The notes: generated from the letters alone by a model not told the origin. Positions 13,295 through 21,514 are shown, counted from the first letter of the stretch. The stretch is 21,593 bases of DNA from JAVBNC01 sp031551765 (GCA_031551765.1 JAVBNC010000119.1:1-21593), one strand, 5' to 3'. Translations and numbers: made by a program.

Positions 13295-14938
13295 TTATTT
13301 GCCCGAGCGCTGCAAGTCCTCGGCTATGGCTATGGCCGCGGCTGCCCCGGCGCCGGCGGCCGTGACGATCTGCCGCACCCCGCCCGTCACGTCTCCCGCC
13401 GCATAGACGCGGGGGATGTTGGTGCGCTGGCGCTTGTCCACCAAGATACTGCCCTCTTCATCCAGGGTGACGCCTAGTTCCGCCGCCATGCCGGAATTGG
13501 GGGTGAGGCCCACGGCGATGAAAATCGCGTCCACGGCCTCTTCGTGCATCTTACCGGTGGCGTTGTTGCGCAGACGCACGGCCCGCACTCTTTCCTCGCC
13601 CAGGATTTCATCCACCTCCGAACTCCAGAACACGGGGATTTCCTGGCGGGCCACGGCGTCGGTCAAATATTTCTCGCCCCGGAAGGCGTCGCGGCGGTGC
13701 ACGATGGAAACATCCACGCCCAGGGCCTGCAGCTGCAGGGCGTCCGTCAGAGCGGAATTGCCGCCGCCCACCACAAAGGCGCGCTTGCCCTTGTACAAAT
13801 GCCCGTCGCAGTGCGCGCAGTGGGTCACGCCCCGCCCGAACAGCTTTTTTTCGCCCTTGGCGCCCAGCTTGCGCCATTCCGCGCCGGTGGCGAAAAGCAG
13901 GGTTTTTGCCTGATACACGCGGCTTGCACACACGGCTTCCACCTTGCGGCCCAGTTTCAGTTCCTGCACCGCCTCGCCCTCGCGCACGTAGGCGTACTGC
14001 CGGGCGTGAGCGGAAAGGGCCTCCACCAGGCCTATGCCCGCGATATGGCTGTAGCCGGGGTAGTTTTCCACCAGGGCCGTCTGAGCCACCTGGCCGCCGC
14101 AGATGGCGCGTTCCAGCACGGCCACGTCCAGCCCCGCCCTGGCGGCGTAAATGGCCGCGGAAAGCCCGGCCGGGCCGCCGCCCAGAATGAGCAGGTCCGT
14201 TTCCAGGGTTTCCGCCTGGGACATGACGGCCTGGGCCATGGGCTGGTCCTGCTCCCCTTCCAGCAGCACCAGGCCGCGCACAAAGGTATCTTCCGGGGTC
14301 AGGCCGATCTGGGTGACGCCTTCCGCAAACACCGTGTGCGGCACGGAACCCACCTTGTAGGTCATGGCCAGGTCCGGGAATTCATCCACATTAATGCATT
14401 CCACGGAGACCAGATCCGGCCGCTCCAGGGCGCAGCGCACGGCCTGGGCCACCTGGCCGGGGCAGTACGGGCAGCCCGGGGAACTGAACACCAGCACGTG
14501 GCGCGGCTCTTCCAGTTTTTTCAACAACGTGAGAGACGAGGTGGACAGGCCGCTCTGGCCCGTGCCCAAAAGCAGCACGCTTTGCAGCAGCGCGCGGCCC
14601 TCTTCCCCGGCGGGCGCGCCGGTAAAGCGCACCTTGGGGCCCTTGGCCGGCTCTTCCGCCAGGTCCAGTTCCACGGCGGGAAAGCGGCCGCCTTCCTTGT
14701 CCGAAACGCTGACCAGCTCGGCGCGCAGCATGGGGGAAACAGCCCCCAGTTCCTCGCACAGGCGGCGGGTAAATTCCGAGAGCATGTCCGCGCTGCCCTT
14801 GCGCGTCAACGCCCGCAGCCGCACCGGCCGGGTCATGGCTTTCAACTGCGCCGCAAGCTGCGCGCGCACCTCTTCCGGTATCAGCACGTCCGGCAGAGTG
14901 TAGTCCCCGGGGCCTTCCTGGTGGGAGCCGGTGGCCAT
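13295..14938 (-). CDS. Thioredoxin-reductase-like flavoprotein fused to a glutaredoxin-type (PDO) N-terminal region
   Basis: From ATG 14938 (AGGAGG five bases before) the product has 547 residues. Residues about 20-230 form tandem thioredoxin-fold units; only the second has a redox motif, CPYC at 156-159. Residues about 245-547 form a thioredoxin reductase module with FAD-binding GGGPAGLSAA (253-262), the redox pair CAHCDG (374-379), NADPH-binding GGGNSA (391-396), HRRD and the closing GDVTGG. The layout is that of AhpF, which passes electrons from NAD(P)H through FAD to the N-terminal dithiol and on to a peroxiredoxin. No AhpC gene is adjacent. In common TrxR the active site is CATC; His replaces Thr here. 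It is cytoplasmic. It is divergent from the cyclophilin gene across about 137 bases, where no strong promoter stands out. Confidence 0.88.
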   Translation of the reverse strand: MATGSHQEGPGDYTLPDVLIPEEVRAQLAAQLKAMTRPVRLRALTRKGSADMLSEFTRRLCEELGAVSPMLRAELVSVSDKEGGRFPAVELDLAEEPAKGPKVRFTGAPAGEEGRALLQSVLLLGTGQSGLSTSSLTLLKKLEEPRHVLVFSSPGCPYCPGQVAQAVRCALERPDLVSVECINVDEFPDLAMTYKVGSVPHTVFAEGVTQIGLTPEDTFVRGLVLLEGEQDQPMAQAVMSQAETLETDLLILGGGPAGLSAAIYAARAGLDVAVLERAICGGQVAQTALVENYPGYSHIAGIGLVEALSAHARQYAYVREGEAVQELKLGRKVEAVCASRVYQAKTLLFATGAEWRKLGAKGEKKLFGRGVTHCAHCDGHLYKGKRAFVVGGGNSALTDALQLQALGVDVSIVHRRDAFRGEKYLTDAVARQEIPVFWSSEVDEILGEERVRAVRLRNNATGKMHEEAVDAIFIAVGLTPNSGMAAELGVTLDEEGSILVDKRQRTNIPRVYAAGDVTGGVRQIVTAAGAGAAAAIAIAEDLQRSGK

Positions 14939-15075
14939 GGTCGCCTCCTGAAGATAGAGATTTCTGGATATACGCCTATCTATTTGACTCGGAACAGAAA
15001 AAAGAGCAAGCATCATCTCTTGATTTTCCTTTCATTTGCAGGCAATGCAGGGAAAAATTTTTGAAGGAGACAACC

Positions 15076-15582
15076 ATGAGCAACCCCATGGTTCTTTTAG
15101 AAACCACCTCGGGCGATATCCTGCTTGAGCTGTTCCCGGAAAAAGCCCCTGCCACGGTGGAAAATTTTCTCAAATACGTGGACGAGGGCTTTTATAACGG
15201 CACCGTCTTCCACCGCGTCATCCGCGGCTTCATGATCCAGGGCGGCGGCCTGACCCTGCGCCTGGAAGAAAAGCCCACCGGCCAGCCCATCCGCAACGAG
15301 GCCAATAACGGCCTTTCCAACGCGCGCGGCACCATAGCCATGGCCCGCACGTCCGAGCCGCACAGCGCCACCGCCCAGTTCTTTATCAACACCGTGGACA
15401 ACACCGGCCTGGACCACACGGAAGAAAGCCCGGAAGGCTTCGGCTACTGCGTGTTCGGCCAGGTGGCGGACGGCATGGACGTGGTGGACAAAATCCAGAA
15501 GCTCAAAATCAAGCCCCAGGGCATGCACGAATCCGTGCCCGTGGATTCCGTGCTCATCACCTCCGCCTCCCGTTTCGAATAG
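15076..15582 (+). CDS. Cyclophilin-type peptidyl-prolyl cis-trans isomerase
   Basis: The 168-residue product is a compact bacterial cyclophilin of the PpiB type, which speeds proline isomerisation during protein folding. Family motifs are seen in order: ATVENFLKYVDEGFYNGTVFHRVI, GFMIQGG, RGTIAMART-x-x-PHSATAQFFINT and the late FGQVADGMDVVDKI. The catalytic Arg of FHRVI and the FMIQGG and QFFINT pocket residues are kept. There is no signal peptide, so it is cytoplasmic. The start ATG 15076 follows GAAGGAGA at proper spacing. It is followed after six bases by a lipoprotein gene, probably in one transcript. Confidence 0.93.
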   Translation: MSNPMVLLETTSGDILLELFPEKAPATVENFLKYVDEGFYNGTVFHRVIRGFMIQGGGLTLRLEEKPTGQPIRNEANNGLSNARGTIAMARTSEPHSATAQFFINTVDNTGLDHTEESPEGFGYCVFGQVADGMDVVDKIQKLKIKPQGMHESVPVDSVLITSASRFE

Positions 15583-15588
15583 CCGCGC

Positions 15589-15972
15589 ATGAGACGCGTT
15601 CTCTTGCTCGCGCTGGTTCTCTGCACGCTCGGCGGTTGTTCCGGCGGCCCGGCCACCTTTGCCGGTTCCTGGGTCTATGACGATGCCGCCACGCGCAAAG
15701 AAAACGCCCAAAGCGCCTCCGCCCCCCGCGACAAAGCTTTTTGGGACATGATGCGGAAAGCCTTTGCCCCGGTCGTCATCAGCATCGACCTTACAACCGG
15801 CACCTTGACCTATGCCAAGCCGGATGCCACCAGCAGCGGCCCCGTCCGCCTGGAGAACAACGCTCTGATCTGGACCGCCGGGCCCGGCCGCGAGCAGCGC
15901 TACCTGCTCAATAAAAAAGGCCTGCTCGAAACCGATGCCGGAGGGCATGTACTGCTGTTCAAAAAGAAATAG
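15589..15972 (+). CDS. Small putative lipoprotein
   Basis: The 127-residue product begins with a lipoprotein signal: two Arg, a hydrophobic stretch (VLLLALVLCTL) and lipobox LGGC with lipidated Cys17. The mature part (about 110 residues) contains FAGSWVYDD, then VVISIDLTTGTLTY and a C-terminal GGHVLLFKKK, suggesting a small beta-rich domain like those of many lipocalin-like or DUF lipoproteins whose first strand reads GSW. No specific family is recognised. It begins six bases after the cyclophilin stop with no clear ribosome site, so coupling with that gene is likely. It should be anchored in the periplasmic leaflet of a membrane. Confidence 0.8.
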   Translation: MRRVLLLALVLCTLGGCSGGPATFAGSWVYDDAATRKENAQSASAPRDKAFWDMMRKAFAPVVISIDLTTGTLTYAKPDATSSGPVRLENNALIWTAGPGREQRYLLNKKGLLETDAGGHVLLFKKK

Positions 15973-16116
15973 CTTCCAGCATAGTGAAATCAAAGTGGGG
16001 CCTGCCCTGTTTGTGATTGGCGGCAACGCCCCAAGTTTGTTGCCGGGTTTGTCCTCAAAAGGGGAAAACTGTTTTTTTATGGTGGGCGGGCGCCTCCCTG
16101 GAACTGCCCATTCGGG

Positions 16117-16153
16117 GGTGCTTGCGGGCAAGTTTTGCCCGTCCGCAAGCACC
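16117..16153. repeat. Perfect inverted repeat upstream of the cardiolipin synthase gene
   Basis: GGTGCTTGCGG (16117-16127) and CCGCAAGCACC (16143-16153) are perfectly complementary over 11 bases. An inner alternative, GGGCAA/TTGCCC (16126-16140), competes for two bases. There is no T tract, so it is not a standard terminator. It lies about 80 bases before the start of cls, in the leader if transcription begins further upstream. Confidence 0.75.
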
Positions 16154-16235
16154 TCGTGGCACTGACCCGGCCCACTTCCGTCCCCATCCTTCGGGCGACT
16201 TGCCAAGAAGCGCCCCCTCTGGCATCCATAATGGC

Positions 16236-17825
16236 ATGGCTCTGCGCAGACCACCGTACAAGCGGGTGCTGGCAACCTTCGGCATCGCGCTTCTGCTGGG
16301 TCTTCTGCTGTACATGGTGGCGGACGCGGACTCTTTCTTGCGCCGTCTGTTCAGCGGCCTGCCGGACAAACCCCTCAGCGAAACCCGCCTGGTTTCCATG
16401 CTGGCTTCCTACGGCTACTGGATTTTCGTGGGCTACGTCATCATCACGGCTCTGGCCCTGTTCCTGGAAAACCGCAACCCGGACCGCACCCTGGCCTGGC
16501 TGCTCATTCTGGGGCTGGTGCCCGTGGCGGGCCTGGCCCTGTACTGGGTGGTGGGGCCCAACTTTCGCTATCTGGCGGACAAGCGGCGCTTCCGCCTGCC
16601 CAAGCCCCGCCCTTCTCCGGACGTGCCGCAAGAAAAGCTGGAAGACCCCCTGGTGGCCCGCACCGCCACGCTGCTGTATCGCAGCGGCGGGGCGCGGCTG
16701 TTCCCGGACACGCGCGCGGAACTGACCGCGGACGGCGAGGAAACCGTGGGCCGCATGCTGCGCGCCATGGCACGGGCCCGGAAGAGCATATTTCTGGAAA
16801 CCTATATCCTGGGCAACGACACCCTGGGCAACATCATCAAGGGCCTGCTGATCCATCGCGCCCGCGCCGGGCTGGACGTGTACCTGATTTACGACGCCGT
16901 GGGCAGCTGGCGCATAGGCCCGGCTTTTCTGCGCGCCCTGCGCCAGGGCGGGGTCAAGGCGTACCCCTTTCTGCCCGTGGCCTTCCCCATGTTCCGGGGC
17001 GCGAACTACCGCAACCACAGGAAAATCCTGGTGGTGGACGGCACGGAAGCCTTTATCGGCGGGATGAACCTCAACGATGACTGCCTGGGCAAAAACCCCT
17101 GCCTGGGCTACTGGCGCGATACGCACCTGCACCTGCACGGCGGCGCGGTGCAAGCCCTGACCCAGATTTTTCTCAGGGACCTGACGGCCTGCGGCGCCCC
17201 GGCGGAAGAGCTGACCCGGCTGCGCCAGAGCGTGCTGGGCCGGAACGGCGCGGACAAAGAGAGCGGGAACGGCCAGGTTCTGGCCCAGGTGGCCGCCAGC
17301 GGGCCGGACACGGCCTGGGACACTATCGAAAAAGCCTACATTTCCCTTATCAGCCGGGCGCGGGAGCGGGTGTGGGTCACCACGCCCTATCTGGTGCCCG
17401 GGGATACGCTGCTGGACACGCTGTGCGCCGCCTCCCTCAGCGGGGTGGACGTGCGCATGCTCATTCCCGGCCGGGGCGACCACCGCCTGAGCACCTGGGC
17501 CAGCCTGAACACCTGCGAAGAACTGCTGCGCGCCGGGGTGCGGGTATTTCTGTACCGCAAAGACCGCTTCATCCACGCTAAAACCGTGGTCTGCGACGGG
17601 CAGGTGCTCTCCGTGGGCAGCGCGAACATGGACACCAGAAGCCTGCAAATCAACTTCGAAGCCCAGGTTTTTCTCTACGACCAGCACCTGGCCCGCCAGG
17701 GCGAAGAGTTGTTCGAAAAAGACATGCAAAATGCCGAGGAACTCTCCTTTGTCGCCTGGCGGGCGCGCCCCCTGACCCAGCGGGTGCGGGAGAGCATAGG
17801 CAAGCTCTTCTCCTCCCTCGCCTGA
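16236..17825 (+). CDS. cls: Cardiolipin synthase, PLD family (ClsA-like)
   Basis: From ATG 16236 the product has 529 residues. It condenses phosphatidylglycerol into cardiolipin at the inner membrane. The N-terminus has one transmembrane helix at about 11-29, then the PLDc_N module with helices at about 59-78 and 87-107 (ENRNPDRTLAWLLIL-type). Two PLD HKD motifs follow: HRKILVVDG (His261, Lys263, Asp268) with GGMN, and HAKTVVCDG (His447, Lys449, Asp454) with GSANMD. The frame is open upstream to 16017, but that part overlaps the hairpin region and does not look like this family. No good ribosome site precedes 16236, so the start is moderately certain. It is a little longer than typical ClsA (about 480-510) because of the extra N-terminal helix. 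Confidence 0.93.
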   Translation: MALRRPPYKRVLATFGIALLLGLLLYMVADADSFLRRLFSGLPDKPLSETRLVSMLASYGYWIFVGYVIITALALFLENRNPDRTLAWLLILGLVPVAGLALYWVVGPNFRYLADKRRFRLPKPRPSPDVPQEKLEDPLVARTATLLYRSGGARLFPDTRAELTADGEETVGRMLRAMARARKSIFLETYILGNDTLGNIIKGLLIHRARAGLDVYLIYDAVGSWRIGPAFLRALRQGGVKAYPFLPVAFPMFRGANYRNHRKILVVDGTEAFIGGMNLNDDCLGKNPCLGYWRDTHLHLHGGAVQALTQIFLRDLTACGAPAEELTRLRQSVLGRNGADKESGNGQVLAQVAASGPDTAWDTIEKAYISLISRARERVWVTTPYLVPGDTLLDTLCAASLSGVDVRMLIPGRGDHRLSTWASLNTCEELLRAGVRVFLYRKDRFIHAKTVVCDGQVLSVGSANMDTRSLQINFEAQVFLYDQHLARQGEELFEKDMQNAEELSFVAWRARPLTQRVRESIGKLFSSLA

Positions 17826-17886
17826 GGCTTGCGCCGCAGCCCGCCGAAAGGTAGACTCGCCGGATCTTCTTTTCCAAGGATTCGCT

Positions 17887-18813
17887 ATGAAATGCACCCG
17901 CTGCAAAGCCACGGCCGTCGTGGCTCTGCCCAGCCACCACGCCGGGTTCTGCCCGGACTGTTTCCTGGGCTTTTTTACCGGCCAGGTGGAAAAAGGCATA
18001 CGCCGCCACAAGCTGTTCACTCATGAGGACAACATCCTGGTGGCCCTGTCCGGCGGCAAGGATTCCCTGGCCCTGATGCTGGAACTGGCCGAGCAGGAAT
18101 ACCGCGTCACCGGCCTGCATATCGACCTGGGCATTCCCAACTCCTCGGAAGCGGCCAGGGCCACGGTGGAACGTTTTTGCGCCCGCCACGGCCTCGCCCT
18201 CATGGTCAAGGAAATGGCCAGGGAAGGCCTGGCCATACCGGACGTGAAAAAACGCCTGCGCCGGCCCATTTGTTCCGCCTGCGGCAAGATCAAGCGCCAC
18301 TTTTTCAACAAGGCGGCTCTGGAGGGCAATTTCGACGTCATGGCCACCGGCCACAACCTGGATGACGAAATAGCCCGGCTGTTCAGCAACACCCTGCGCT
18401 GGGACGTGGGGTATCTCGCGGACCAGGGGCCCGCCCTGCCCGCCACGGGCGGGTTCGCGCGCAAGGTCAAGCCCCTGTGGCGGCTTTCGGAGTTCGAGAC
18501 CGCCAACTACGCCTTTCTCAAGGGCATTGATTACTATTACGCCCCCTGCCCCTACAGCAAGGGCGCGTCCTTCACCACGCACAAGCAGATTTGGGCGGAT
18601 CTGGAAGAGGCCATGCCCGGCCGGAAAATCGACTTCTACCAGGGTTTTCTGGAGCGCGGCAAACCCCGTTTCATGCAGGCCAGGGAAGAACAGGGGGAAA
18701 TCCTCTCCCCCTGCCCCAGTTGCGGCTATCCCAGTTCCGCCGAGCTGTGCGGGGTCTGCCGCATCCGGGAAGCGTTGCGCGAAAAGGAAGCTGTCGAAGC
18801 CAACGAAGAGTGA
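17887..18813 (+). CDS. TtuA/TtcA-family tRNA sulfurtransferase with PP-loop, Fe-S and zinc sites
   Basis: The 308-residue product is a PP-loop ATPase that activates a tRNA base by adenylation before sulfur insertion. It contains an N-terminal zinc knuckle (Cys3, Cys6, Cys22, Cys25), the PP-loop SGGKDS (55-60), CSAC (Cys129, Cys132), ATGHNLDDE, PCPYS (Cys221) and a C-terminal zinc knuckle (Cys276, Cys279, Cys288, Cys291). The three inner Cys sit at the places that bind the oxygen-sensitive 4Fe-4S cluster in TtuA, and the double zinc layout also favours TtuA (2-thio-m5U54) over TtcA (2-thioC32). Which base is modified is inferred only. The start has AAGGA about eight bases upstream. It lies 61 bases after cls on the same strand. 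Confidence 0.87.
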   Translation: MKCTRCKATAVVALPSHHAGFCPDCFLGFFTGQVEKGIRRHKLFTHEDNILVALSGGKDSLALMLELAEQEYRVTGLHIDLGIPNSSEAARATVERFCARHGLALMVKEMAREGLAIPDVKKRLRRPICSACGKIKRHFFNKAALEGNFDVMATGHNLDDEIARLFSNTLRWDVGYLADQGPALPATGGFARKVKPLWRLSEFETANYAFLKGIDYYYAPCPYSKGASFTTHKQIWADLEEAMPGRKIDFYQGFLERGKPRFMQAREEQGEILSPCPSCGYPSSAELCGVCRIREALREKEAVEANEE

Positions 18814-19009
18814 GAGCAGGGCGCAATGCGGCACGTCCTGTGCCGCCCCCTTCGGGCGTCGCTGCGCTCCGTGCGCAACCGCCTCCTGCGGTTGCGAAAT
18901 CCCTGCACCCGCCAAGGGGCGCGCCCCTTGGAACCCATTCAGGGATGGATAAGGGGGATGGCGCTCGCGTCTGACCGCTACTGGCTTGAAAGGTAAAAAA
19001 GGCATGGAT

Positions 19010-19028
19010 CCCCCGGTCAAGCCGGGGG
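19010..19028. repeat. REP-like extragenic palindrome
   Basis: CCCCCGG and CCGGGGG enclose TCAAG, in the context ATGGAT-palindrome-ACGACG. This form (ATGGATCCC...TCAAG...GGGAxGAC) resembles dispersed extragenic palindromes known from many proteobacterial genomes. Copy number elsewhere in this genome cannot be seen. Confidence 0.6.
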
Positions 19029-19148
19029 ACGACGGGTGGAGAGGGCCGGGGGCTTCCGCCTCTTGAATCGGCCGAGAGTTCCTACCTTTGTACCCCCGGA
19101 GGGGGCCGGAGCGCAGCGCGGGCCGGCGCGGTAGCGCCTTGGAGCGCA

Positions 19149-19196
19149 GGGGCCGGGCGTGATCCGGCTTTGCCGGTCACGCATCTTCCCGGCCCC
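19149..19196. repeat. Large nested inverted repeat near the 3' end of the sensor kinase gene
   Basis: Outer arms GGGGCCGGG (19149-19157) and CCCGGCCCC (19188-19196) are perfect. Inside, GCGTGATCCGGC and GCCGGTCACGC pair with one bulged T around TTT (19157-19182). Two GGAGCGCAG direct repeats lie just to the left (about 19106 and 19141). It is about 35 bases past the kinase stop on the minus strand, a position suited to mRNA 3'-end protection. Confidence 0.7.
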
Positions 19197-19230
19197 GGAG
19201 CGGAAGAAAGACGGCTTCGACAACTATCCC

Positions 19231-21441
19231 CTACAACGGCAGTTCCACCGTAAACACAGCCCCGCCTTCCGGGCGGTTCATGGCGCGCACCTGACCCCTG
19301 TGGTCCAGGATGATGGACTTGACGATGGGCAGACCCAGGCCGGTGCCGCCCTTTTTTCGGGAATAGTAGGGGTCGAACAGCCGGGAGAGGTCGTTGCCGC
19401 CCAGGCCTATGCCGTTGTCCGCCACGTCCACGAGCAACAAGCCGCGCCGGGCGTCCGCGCGGGCGCTGACATGCACCACGCCGTCCATCCGGCCTTTCAG
19501 GGCTTCCGCCGCGTTGGTGAACAGGTTCATGAAAGCCCGGTGCAGGGCTTCGCGGTCCAGGGGAAGCGGGTCCAGGGTTTCCGGCAGGTCCAGCTCCCAG
19601 CGGATGGACGAGTGGCTGTTGCTGAAAAAGGCCGTCAGTTCCTGCAACAACGGGGCTATGTCGCCGGGGCGGGGGTCCACTTCCGGCAGCTTGGCAAAGG
19701 CGGAGAACTCCTGCACCATGTACTGCAGGGCCTCCACCTGGCGCACGATAAGTTCCGTGCTCTGGCAGAACACCGGGTCTTCCACCTGGGTTCCGAACTT
19801 GCGCTGCAGGCGCTGCGCGGAAAGCTTGATGGGCGTGAGCGGGTTCTTGATCTCGTGCGCGATGCGGCGGGCTACTTCCCGCCAGGCGGCCAGGCGCTGC
19901 ATTTTTTCCATTTCCGAAACGTCTTCAAACACCGCCACGAAACCCCGGTTCTGCCCTTCCGGCGTGACCAGGCCCACCGCGTTGACCAAAAGCCGCCGTT
20001 CCTGCCCGCTCAAGGTGATGGTGATCTGGCGCTGCCAGTGTGAAAGGGGACGGCGTCTGAACTGCTCCAGCATGGCCCCGGCCAGGCGGCGCATGTCCTG
20101 CGGCAGCAGCTCTTCCAGGGTATGGCCCACCAGGTCTTCCGGCATCGCGCCCAGAATGGCCCCGGCGGCTTTGTTGACCATGTTGATGCGGCCTTCCGGG
20201 TCCGCGGAAATAACGCCGGAAGCGATGGTATCCAGCACTGTTTCTATATACTGGCTGTGTTCCGCTATGCTGCGGTTCCGGTCTTCCAGCAGCTTGTTGG
20301 CGCCGGTAAGGTGCTCGCGGCTGGCTTCCAGGTCCGCGGCCATGCGGTTGAAAGAGCGGATGAGCACGCCCATTTCGTCATCCGCGTAGCTGTCCAGGCG
20401 CACGGCCAAATCCCCCCGCGCAATGCGCTGCGCCGCGTCCGCCAGGGCCAGCATGGGCGCGGAAATTTCCTTGGCCACCCGGAACCCGAACCACACCGCG
20501 CCCAGCATAATCAGCAGCGTGAGCGTGCCCAGGCCCACGTAAAGCATCCACTTAAGCGCCCGTTTCATGCGCCAGAGCTGCTGGTATTCCGTGGCGCCCC
20601 CGGCTATGCGGTCCAGCTTGGCCTTGAAGCCCGGCCCCATGCTTTCCGCCATCACGATATAGCCGCTTCTGCCCTTGTCCACGGCCAGCACGCCCAGCAC
20701 ATAGTCGTCGGACGCGCCGGATTCCAGCACCGACTGGTAGCCTTCCTTGCGCACCGTCTCCCAGTTCAAGGTCCTGGAAGCGGCCTTCCAGACCTTGTCC
20801 ATGCCCGCGTCCCCGTGCCAGATGCGCGGCGCGGCTTCCGGCGTGAGCAGCGCGCTGAGCGCCAGACGGTATTCCTGGCGTTTGCGGGCCAGCACCGCGT
20901 CCATGCTCTGCCCGGCCCAGGTCAGGCGGCGGTCCTGCACTTCCGCCAGAGCGCGCTGGGTCTGCAGGTGCAGGCGCTGCCCGGTTTTGTCGTAGTCCGC
21001 GCGGCCCACTTCCAGGGCGGTTTCCATGGACGTGCTCACCTGGTCCTTGAACCAGAAGTCCACGGAAAGCTGCACGAATTTAAAAGTGATCAGGAACATC
21101 AGCACGCAGGGCACAAAGGTCATGCTCACAAAAGCCAGGGTCAGCCGCGTGCGCAGCCGCGAGCCCAGCACCCCGCGCCGCCGTTCCAAGAGCAGCTTAA
21201 GGCCGTTGCGGATAACCACCACGGCCACGCCCAAGAGCAGAATGAAGTTCAGGCTGAAAACCGTGATGAACAGCGCGCTGCCCGCGTCAAACAGGTAAAA
21301 CAGAATCCAGGTCAGAATCAGCGCCAGCGTGAAGGCCGCGCCCGCAAACACCAGCTCCCGCCGCCGCCGCAAAAGCTCCCGCTCCCGCAGGCTCACGCCC
21401 TCGGGCGGTATGAACAGAATTTTTTTAAGGAAACGCATCAT
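19231..21441 (-). CDS. NtrY-like membrane sensor histidine kinase
   Basis: From ATG 21441 the product has 736 residues. Four transmembrane helices are visible at about 30-52, 55-78, 100-121 and 296-320; the last two enclose a 175-residue periplasmic sensing segment. Then come HAMP (about 321-373), PAS (about 392-510), the HisKA phospho-acceptor HEIKNPLTP with His529, and HATPase_c with the N box FTNAAEAL, DNGIG, and GTGLGLPIVKS. This is the NtrY domain order; NtrY-type kinases pair with NtrC-type sigma-54 activators in nitrogen or envelope control. No response regulator lies downstream in the window, so its partner must be elsewhere. The frame is open to 21543, but that part runs through a hairpin; GGAGG lies 11 bases before 21441. 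The cue is unknown. Confidence 0.9.
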   Translation of the reverse strand: MMRFLKKILFIPPEGVSLRERELLRRRRELVFAGAAFTLALILTWILFYLFDAGSALFITVFSLNFILLLGVAVVVIRNGLKLLLERRRGVLGSRLRTRLTLAFVSMTFVPCVLMFLITFKFVQLSVDFWFKDQVSTSMETALEVGRADYDKTGQRLHLQTQRALAEVQDRRLTWAGQSMDAVLARKRQEYRLALSALLTPEAAPRIWHGDAGMDKVWKAASRTLNWETVRKEGYQSVLESGASDDYVLGVLAVDKGRSGYIVMAESMGPGFKAKLDRIAGGATEYQQLWRMKRALKWMLYVGLGTLTLLIMLGAVWFGFRVAKEISAPMLALADAAQRIARGDLAVRLDSYADDEMGVLIRSFNRMAADLEASREHLTGANKLLEDRNRSIAEHSQYIETVLDTIASGVISADPEGRINMVNKAAGAILGAMPEDLVGHTLEELLPQDMRRLAGAMLEQFRRRPLSHWQRQITITLSGQERRLLVNAVGLVTPEGQNRGFVAVFEDVSEMEKMQRLAAWREVARRIAHEIKNPLTPIKLSAQRLQRKFGTQVEDPVFCQSTELIVRQVEALQYMVQEFSAFAKLPEVDPRPGDIAPLLQELTAFFSNSHSSIRWELDLPETLDPLPLDREALHRAFMNLFTNAAEALKGRMDGVVHVSARADARRGLLLVDVADNGIGLGGNDLSRLFDPYYSRKKGGTGLGLPIVKSIILDHRGQVRAMNRPEGGAVFTVELPL

Positions 21442-21462
21442 ACGGGAACCAGCCTCCGGCGG

Positions 21463-21514
21463 CCGGGGGAAAGGGGAAACCAGTCTTGGAAGAAAGGTTT
21501 CCCCTTTCCCCCGG
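21463..21514. repeat. Perfect 19-base inverted repeat upstream of the kinase gene
   Basis: CCGGGGGAAAGGGGAAACC (21463-21481) and its exact complement (21496-21514) flank a 14-base loop. On the minus strand it lies 22 bases before the kinase ATG, and the plus strand beyond it is C-rich (ACCCCCCATCCCC). It could terminate an upstream transcript or control kinase expression. The remaining 79 bases to the window end hold nothing recognisable. Confidence 0.85.

Larger units (their letters stand above)
18814..19230. other. Convergent intergenic region packed with GC-rich hairpins
   Basis: The 417 bases separate the tRNA thiolase (plus) from the sensor kinase (minus) and hold no believable gene. 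Perfect inverted repeats are GCGGCAC/GTGCCGC (18828-18846, loop GTCCT), CGCAACCGC/GCGGTTGCG (18874-18896, loop CTCCT) and the 20-base palindrome 18912-18931 (CCAAGGGGCG-type half), plus the two entries listed separately at 19010 and 19149. None has a strong T tract. They may jointly end the two converging transcripts, or be extragenic palindrome elements. Confidence 0.7.

Noticed and set aside
14939..15075. Divergent promoters between the TrxR fusion and the cyclophilin
   Set aside because: TTGACT at about 14982 on the plus strand lacks a -10 at proper distance, and the minus-strand candidates are equally weak, so no site is called.
16077..18020. 647-codon open frame on the minus strand opposite cls
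   Set aside because: It is antisense to the clear HKD-motif cardiolipin synthase and has no recognisable protein pattern.
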